18,240 bases of DNA from NCBI GenBank assembly GCA_013372875.1, contig JABXIW010000448.1, positions 1-18,240 of the forward strand, read 5' to 3'. Source of the DNA: Gammaproteobacteria bacterium (GTDB lineage Bacteria; Pseudomonadota; Gammaproteobacteria; Enterobacterales; Kangiellaceae). Every line of letters starts with the position of its first letter. The stretch's first letter is position 1. Below are positions 14,919-18,240 of the stretch, in pieces. Both the position numbers and the translations under genes were made by a program. Below the pieces are notes generated by a model, which ran no database searches, had not been told where the DNA came from, and saw only the letters and a program-made list of their open reading frames with translations.

Positions 14919-15941
14919 TTAATAATCTGTCGGATCGGTTGACCAAGTCACGGTAACCACAAAAGTCACCGACTCATTAGCAGGAATATTTACCAATTCA
15001 CTGATATCCCCAGCTCCTGCGGCAGTACAACTTGCACTGCCAGTGCCACTGCAAGTCCAAGTCGCAGTGCCACCGCTAGGAATAACGTCATTAACACCTA
15101 AGCCGACTAAATCCATAGGGCCAGCGTTTGAGACCACTAAGTTATATATCGAAATCCCGCCTGGTGTATATGTGCTAGCACCATCAGACTTGCTAATACT
15201 CACATCTGCCGTGGTGGCTTTTTGCACCGTAACCGAAGCGGTTGCGGTATTGGTAGAGTCGCTATGCGCTGCATCAATTGTAATAGCGCCATCATTCAAA
15301 GAAGACACATCTAGCCCTGATACTGACCAACTGCCTGAAATACAAGTTGCTGAAGTATTAATGTTAGAAATACCATCAGAAACAACAACTGAAACTAAAT
15401 TACCATTTTCAGAACATGAGCCAGAAAAGGCATAAGATGTTTGATTGGATATTCCAATATCAGGGTAAGTATCTATCGATACGAAAATCGAACTAATTGG
15501 AATAACTGTATTTGGGTTAGTTGAAAATACAAAACCATTTAAAGCACTGACATTTACCAAAGAAGGATCTGTAACTGTGACCACGACGGTTAATGTCACG
15601 GTCGTATTTTGTAAAATAGTGTTAGTTACTAACAGTTCATCCCCGGGGGTTACACCATCGCCATCATAACCAGGATTAAGATTCAGTAATTGAGAAGTCG
15701 TTGACGATTGCGATACTGAAAAAGTATAGTTACCAACTCCAAATGCAGCAGCCAAGTCCAACTGAGAAGTGATGTTGCGCACATTACCATTAACCGCGGT
15801 TATAGTTGCTTGAATGGTATATTGGGTCGCACTGTCTTGATTTGTAACCCAATCAGCCGACAAGGTAGCGGCCCAGGCTTTGGGTACTAATAATAAATTT
15901 AGCATCAATACAGCCAATAAAAGCTGCAAATTCCTTAGCAT
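14919..15941 (-). CDS. Secreted DUF11/Ig-like repeat protein, apparently cut short at the C-terminus
   Basis: A 340-residue protein with signal peptide (1-24, cleavage after KAWA). Three beta-rich modules follow: an N-terminal one (about 27-135) with DUF11-like wording, an Ig-like one (about 160-240) with cysteines at 176 and 200, and a DUF11 domain (about 245-333; DVSISKSDG, YNLVVSNAGP, VNDVIPSGGTATW). Such proteins are usually large surface or extracellular proteins with several repeats and a C-terminal anchor or sorting signal. This one stops at VTWSTDPTDY, where DUF11 domains normally continue with a final strand, and it has no anchor. The stop lies one base from the tusE stop, so the missing part is not nearby. 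A rearranged or degraded gene is possible, or a short secreted form. Function unknown. Confidence 0.72.
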   Translation of the reverse strand: MLRNLQLLLAVLMLNLLLVPKAWAATLSADWVTNQDSATQYTIQATITAVNGNVRNITSQLDLAAAFGVGNYTFSVSQSSTTSQLLNLNPGYDGDGVTPGDELLVTNTILQNTTVTLTVVVTVTDPSLVNVSALNGFVFSTNPNTVIPISSIFVSIDTYPDIGISNQTSYAFSGSCSENGNLVSVVVSDGISNINTSATCISGSWSVSGLDVSSLNDGAITIDAAHSDSTNTATASVTVQKATTADVSISKSDGASTYTPGGISIYNLVVSNAGPMDLVGLGVNDVIPSGGTATWTCSGTGSASCTAAGAGDISELVNIPANESVTFVVTVTWSTDPTDY

Positions 15942-16115
15942 TAAACAATCCAGTTACTTAATATAATCAATGACATAGTCATACTTCTTCAGCATAGTGT
16001 CAAGTTAGATTTTGTAAACTAATCACTATTAAGTTTTTGTTAAGTTTAGTTGTTAGATAATTCGCACAAAGGTACAATCCGTAGCAGATTAATGCACATT
16101 TTCTAAGGAATTATA
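15942..16115. other. Divergent intergenic region upstream of mlaC-like gene, with 11-bp-spaced direct repeat
   Basis: An AT-rich gap of 174 bases. It holds two copies of TTAAGTTT at 16029-16036 and 16040-16047, exactly 11 bases apart (one helical turn), followed by GATAAT (16056-16061). The repeats lie where a -35 box would be. This layout resembles response-regulator sites of the OmpR/PhoB class, but no regulator can be named. Confidence 0.35.
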
Positions 16116-16748
16116 ATGAAACACATTTTATCTAAAGCATTGATATTATTAATTTTAGCCACGACTTCATGGGCAAGTCTTGCAGCCGATCCGAAAGTAC
16201 GTATGGAACAAGTGACCGCTAAAATTACCGAAGAGATTTTAGCTAACAAAGATCGCATCAAGGCTGACTCCGAGTATGCCAAGTCATTAATTCGTGATCA
16301 CTTGTTACCCGAAGTTGATACAGATTACATGACCAAACGGATTTTAGGTAAAACCTATTGGACAGAAGCTAGCGAAGAGCAGCGTAAAACTTTTACAGAG
16401 CAGTTTGTCGGTTTGTTGCTAAACAGCTATGCCAAAGGTTTAGCTAGCTACAGTGGTCAAAAAATTAATTATGACGATACTGCTTTTTCCACTTCAGGAA
16501 AAACCGCCAATGTTCGTTCAACCATTGAAACCGATGAGCAACCAATCATTATTGACTACCGTCTAAAAGTGCAAGCCGATGATTCATGGTTGATTACTGA
16601 CGTGATCATTGAAGGTGTGAGCATGGCTAAAAGTTATGCCAGCCAATACCGTGATCAGATCAAAGCGATTGGTTTGGATGCGACTTTAGAAAAATTAGCA
16701 GAAGAAAATGCTAAAGCAGCTGAAGCAACAAAAATCACAGATGCTTAG
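16116..16748 (+). CDS. mlaC: MlaC/Ttg2D family phospholipid-binding periplasmic protein
   Basis: A 210-residue protein with signal peptide (1-24, cleavage near ASLAA). The mature part has the MlaC layout: an amphipathic helix (VRMEQVTAKITEEIL), LLPEVDTDYMTKRILGKTYW (68-87), EQRKTFTEQFVGLLLNSYA, and the NTF2-like beta sheet (VRSTIETDEQPIIIDYRLK, WLITDVIIEGVSMAKSYASQY). MlaC carries phospholipids between the outer-membrane MlaA complex and the inner-membrane MlaFEDB complex to keep outer-membrane asymmetry. Here it stands alone, without mlaD/E/F/B neighbours, so it is an orphan or second copy. The ATG has AAGGA seven bases upstream. The C-terminal tail (EENAKAAEATKITDA) is charged and probably disordered. 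Confidence 0.9.
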   Translation: MKHILSKALILLILATTSWASLAADPKVRMEQVTAKITEEILANKDRIKADSEYAKSLIRDHLLPEVDTDYMTKRILGKTYWTEASEEQRKTFTEQFVGLLLNSYAKGLASYSGQKINYDDTAFSTSGKTANVRSTIETDEQPIIIDYRLKVQADDSWLITDVIIEGVSMAKSYASQYRDQIKAIGLDATLEKLAEENAKAAEATKITDA

Positions 16749-16766
16749 AATGCTATAATTGACCTT

Positions 16767-16796
16767 TAAAAAAGCCTGCAATTGCAGGCTTTTTTA
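16767..16796. terminator. Bidirectional terminator between mlaC and peroxiredoxin
   Basis: A 30-bp perfect palindrome with core AAAGCCTGCA/TGCAGGCTTT and A/T runs on both flanks, so it can end transcription in both directions. It lies 18 bases after the mlaC stop and 18 bases beyond the peroxiredoxin stop on the other strand. Confidence 0.9.
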
Positions 16797-16814
16797 TTGC
16801 TTATCTATAAAAGT

Positions 16815-17288
16815 TTAAAGCAAACTCAAAATATGTTCGGCAGAACTTTTTTCTAAACCTGTTTCATCCACTTCTATAGCTGATACCACACCATCATCAA
16901 GAATCATTGCAAAACGCTTCGAACGAACACCCATGCCCCAACCAGTACCATCAAGATCCAATCCTAGTGCTTCAGCAAAATCAGCATTACCATCGGCGAG
17001 CATCATGATTTCTTCAGCATTGGAGGCCTTGTCCCATGCATCCATGACAAAAACATCATTCACCGACATGCAAACTATTGCATCAACACCTTTAGCTTTA
17101 ATCTGATCGGCATTGACTACAAAGCCTGGCAAGTGAGCAGCAGAACAAGTAGGTGTAAAAGCACCTGGTACTGAAAACAATACCGCTTTTTTATTGCCAA
17201 ATATTTCGTGAGTTTGAATATCTTGCGGTCCATCCGCTCCCATCACTTTCAAAGTTACGTTTGGAATTTCTTCACCAACTTGAATCAT
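16815..17288 (-). CDS. Peroxiredoxin (Prx5 type)
   Basis: A 157-residue cytosolic thiol peroxidase that reduces hydrogen or organic peroxides. The active-site segment PGAFTPTCSAAHLPGF (41-56) holds peroxidatic Cys48 with the Pro/Thr/Cys arrangement. A second cysteine, Cys73 (AIVCMSVND), is common in the family, and GWGMGVRSKRFAMIL (117-131) carries the conserved arginine. No Prx5-type resolving cysteine is seen near the C-terminus, so it may be a 1-Cys enzyme recycled by glutathione/glutaredoxin. There is no fused glutaredoxin domain. The ATG has GGAG seven bases upstream. The lipocalin gene lies 69 bases upstream on the same strand. Confidence 0.93.
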   Translation of the reverse strand: MIQVGEEIPNVTLKVMGADGPQDIQTHEIFGNKKAVLFSVPGAFTPTCSAAHLPGFVVNADQIKAKGVDAIVCMSVNDVFVMDAWDKASNAEEIMMLADGNADFAEALGLDLDGTGWGMGVRSKRFAMILDDGVVSAIEVDETGLEKSSAEHILSLL

Positions 17289-17357
17289 TTTTTATCTCCA
17301 AAATAAAATTATCGACTCGATCATAAAACTTGTTGCCATATTTATCCATCAAGAGCT

Positions 17358-17870
17358 TTAGTTTTGCTCAACCCACTCTAGTTTTGATACATCAAAGCCA
17401 TATTTCTGAGCTTTATTCACCAATCGTTTTGTAACAGTATCATCCAACTGCTTGGTTCTTGATAAGATCCATAAGTAGTCTCTTTTAGGGCCTGCAACCA
17501 TTGCGTATTGGTAGCTATCATGATCTAACTCGATCACGTTATAACCGCCATAAAAAGGTCCAAAAAAACTTACTTTCAAAGCACCAACATCAGGGCTCAT
17601 AGTAAAATAAGCCTTACCTTGAGCTTCTTCCCATTCCTCAGTTTTAGCATTATAACCTCGATTAAGTACTGCCACGCCACCATCATCTTTTAGCGAATAA
17701 TTGGCGCTGACCTTGATCAAATCCTTTTCAAAACGATTGGGGAGCCTAGCAATTTCATACCAAGTACCAAGGTATTTGTTTAATTCAAAATCAGAAACAA
17801 CCTCTAGATCCGTGGGTTTTACGCTACAAGCCGCAAGAAATACTATTAATGCAATTAGAATTTTCTTCAT
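17358..17870 (-). CDS. blc: Outer-membrane lipocalin lipoprotein (Blc-like)
   Basis: A 170-residue protein with lipoprotein signal peptide (lipobox LAAC, Cys15). The lipocalin motif GTWYEIARLPNRFEKDL (35-51) contains the invariant Gly-x-Trp, and YLWILSRT matches the third structurally conserved region. Length and lipobox match bacterial Blc, an outer-membrane lipocalin that binds fatty acids or lysophospholipids and is induced by envelope stress or starvation in E. coli. Residue Ser16 after the acylated Cys favours outer-membrane sorting. Start is ATG 17870 with only a weak ribosome binding site. It lies between a monooxygenase-like gene and a peroxiredoxin on the same strand, a loose stress-linked grouping by inference. 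Confidence 0.92.
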   Translation of the reverse strand: MKKILIALIVFLAACSVKPTDLEVVSDFELNKYLGTWYEIARLPNRFEKDLIKVSANYSLKDDGGVAVLNRGYNAKTEEWEEAQGKAYFTMSPDVGALKVSFFGPFYGGYNVIELDHDSYQYAMVAGPKRDYLWILSRTKQLDDTVTKRLVNKAQKYGFDVSKLEWVEQN

Positions 17871-17905
17871 ATGTGCTTTGATATTGGTTTGTTTGAAAAT
17901 AATCT

Positions 17906-17930
17906 ACACTTTAGACCGTGAATAAAGTGT
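17906..17930 (-). terminator. Possible weak hairpin between monooxygenase-like gene and lipocalin
   Basis: The inverted repeat ACACTTTA/TAAAGTGT (8 bp arms, 9-base loop) begins at the stop codon of the upstream gene and is followed on the minus strand by AGATTATTTT. The stem is AT-rich and the tail is imperfect, so it may be a weak terminator, an operator for the lipocalin promoter, or chance. Confidence 0.3.
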
Positions 17931-18240
17931 TAAAATTGACCATATTGCCTTTCCACCTTAGCAACTCGAACACTGTATTGAGCATACCACTTCTCTTTAC
18001 CGTATTTCTGGGCTATCTGGTGTTCGGTTGCGTTTTTCCATTTCTTGATGGACTCTAGATCTTGCCAATAAGAAACGGTTATCCCTAAGCCTTCACGAGC
18101 ACCTTCAATACCTATAAAACCTGCTTGTTGCTCAGCCAATTGCACCATTTTCTGAGCCATTTGCTCATAGCCACTATCGTCTTCAGCCAAAACTGAAGTA
18201 AAGATAACCGCGTAGTAAGGAACCTCTGGTGTTTGCGCAA
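17930..18240 (-). CDS. Antibiotic biosynthesis monooxygenase (ABM) domain protein, 5' end outside window
   Basis: The open frame continues through the right edge, giving at least 103 codons. The visible N-terminal part reads QTPEVPYYAVIFTSVLAEDD, followed by YEQMAQKMVQLAEQQAGFIG, GLGITVSYWQDLESIKKWK and WYAQYSVRVAKVERQYG. This is the pattern of small dimeric ABM-fold (ferredoxin-like) proteins of about 100-110 residues, so only a few N-terminal residues are missing. Members include heme-degrading and quinone-modifying oxygenases, but many have no known activity. An internal TTG at 18190 is not the start because the conserved first strand (YYAVIF) lies upstream of it. The lipocalin gene begins 59 bases downstream on the same strand. 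Confidence 0.82.
   Translation of the reverse strand, partial: AQTPEVPYYAVIFTSVLAEDDSGYEQMAQKMVQLAEQQAGFIGIEGAREGLGITVSYWQDLESIKKWKNATEHQIAQKYGKEKWYAQYSVRVAKVERQYGQF

Overview
The window looks like chromosomal DNA from an AT-rich, probably marine gammaproteobacterium. The evidence is the tusDCB-tusE sulfur-relay cluster, an MlaC-type periplasmic protein, a Blc-type lipocalin, two CBM9/DUF5916 outer-membrane proteins and a GlyGly-CTERM surface protein. Kangiella/Aliikangiella-like lineages fit this mix, but that placement is inference. No tRNA, rRNA, CRISPR array, insertion sequence or phage gene was seen. No stretch over 300 bases lacks a gene; the longest gaps (about 120-175 bases) hold promoters, terminators and dyads.

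Layout. (1) 1-4789 is a putative CoA-thioester metabolism block. A leftward operon carries an HpcH/HpaI-type lyase, an acyl-CoA synthetase and a CitE-like lyase that runs off the left edge. A third CitE-superfamily gene is divergent from it, and a near-perfect 23-nt palindrome lies in the shared promoter region. (2) 4801-9396 holds two tandem leftward paralogues (CBM9-like domain plus DUF5916 barrel), separated by an intrinsic terminator. (3) 9550-10770 encodes a choice-of-anchor-H-like secreted protein with a C-terminal GlyGly-CTERM signal. (4) 10911-13468, rightward, holds a ferredoxin-NADP reductase and an M49-like (dipeptidyl-peptidase III family) lipoprotein, ending in a strong terminator. 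(5) 13570-14917 is tusD-tusC-tusB-tusE, the relay for 2-thiouridine in tRNA, in dsrEFHC-like order. (6) 14919-15941 is a leftward DUF11/Ig-like secreted protein that ends mid-domain, one base from the tusE stop. (7) 16116-16748 is an orphan mlaC-like gene sharing a bidirectional terminator with the next unit. (8) 16815-18240, leftward, holds a peroxiredoxin, a Blc-like lipocalin lipoprotein and an antibiotic-biosynthesis-monooxygenase-like protein that runs off the right edge.

How the genes work together. Block 1 could activate a dicarboxylate or hydroxy-acid to its CoA ester and cleave it to acetyl-CoA or propionyl-CoA plus an oxo-acid; the substrate cannot be read from sequence. Most other blocks are housekeeping or envelope functions. 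The least explained features are the three-lyase/ligase cluster with its palindrome, the DUF5916 pair with a conserved CxxC, and the cut-off DUF11 protein.
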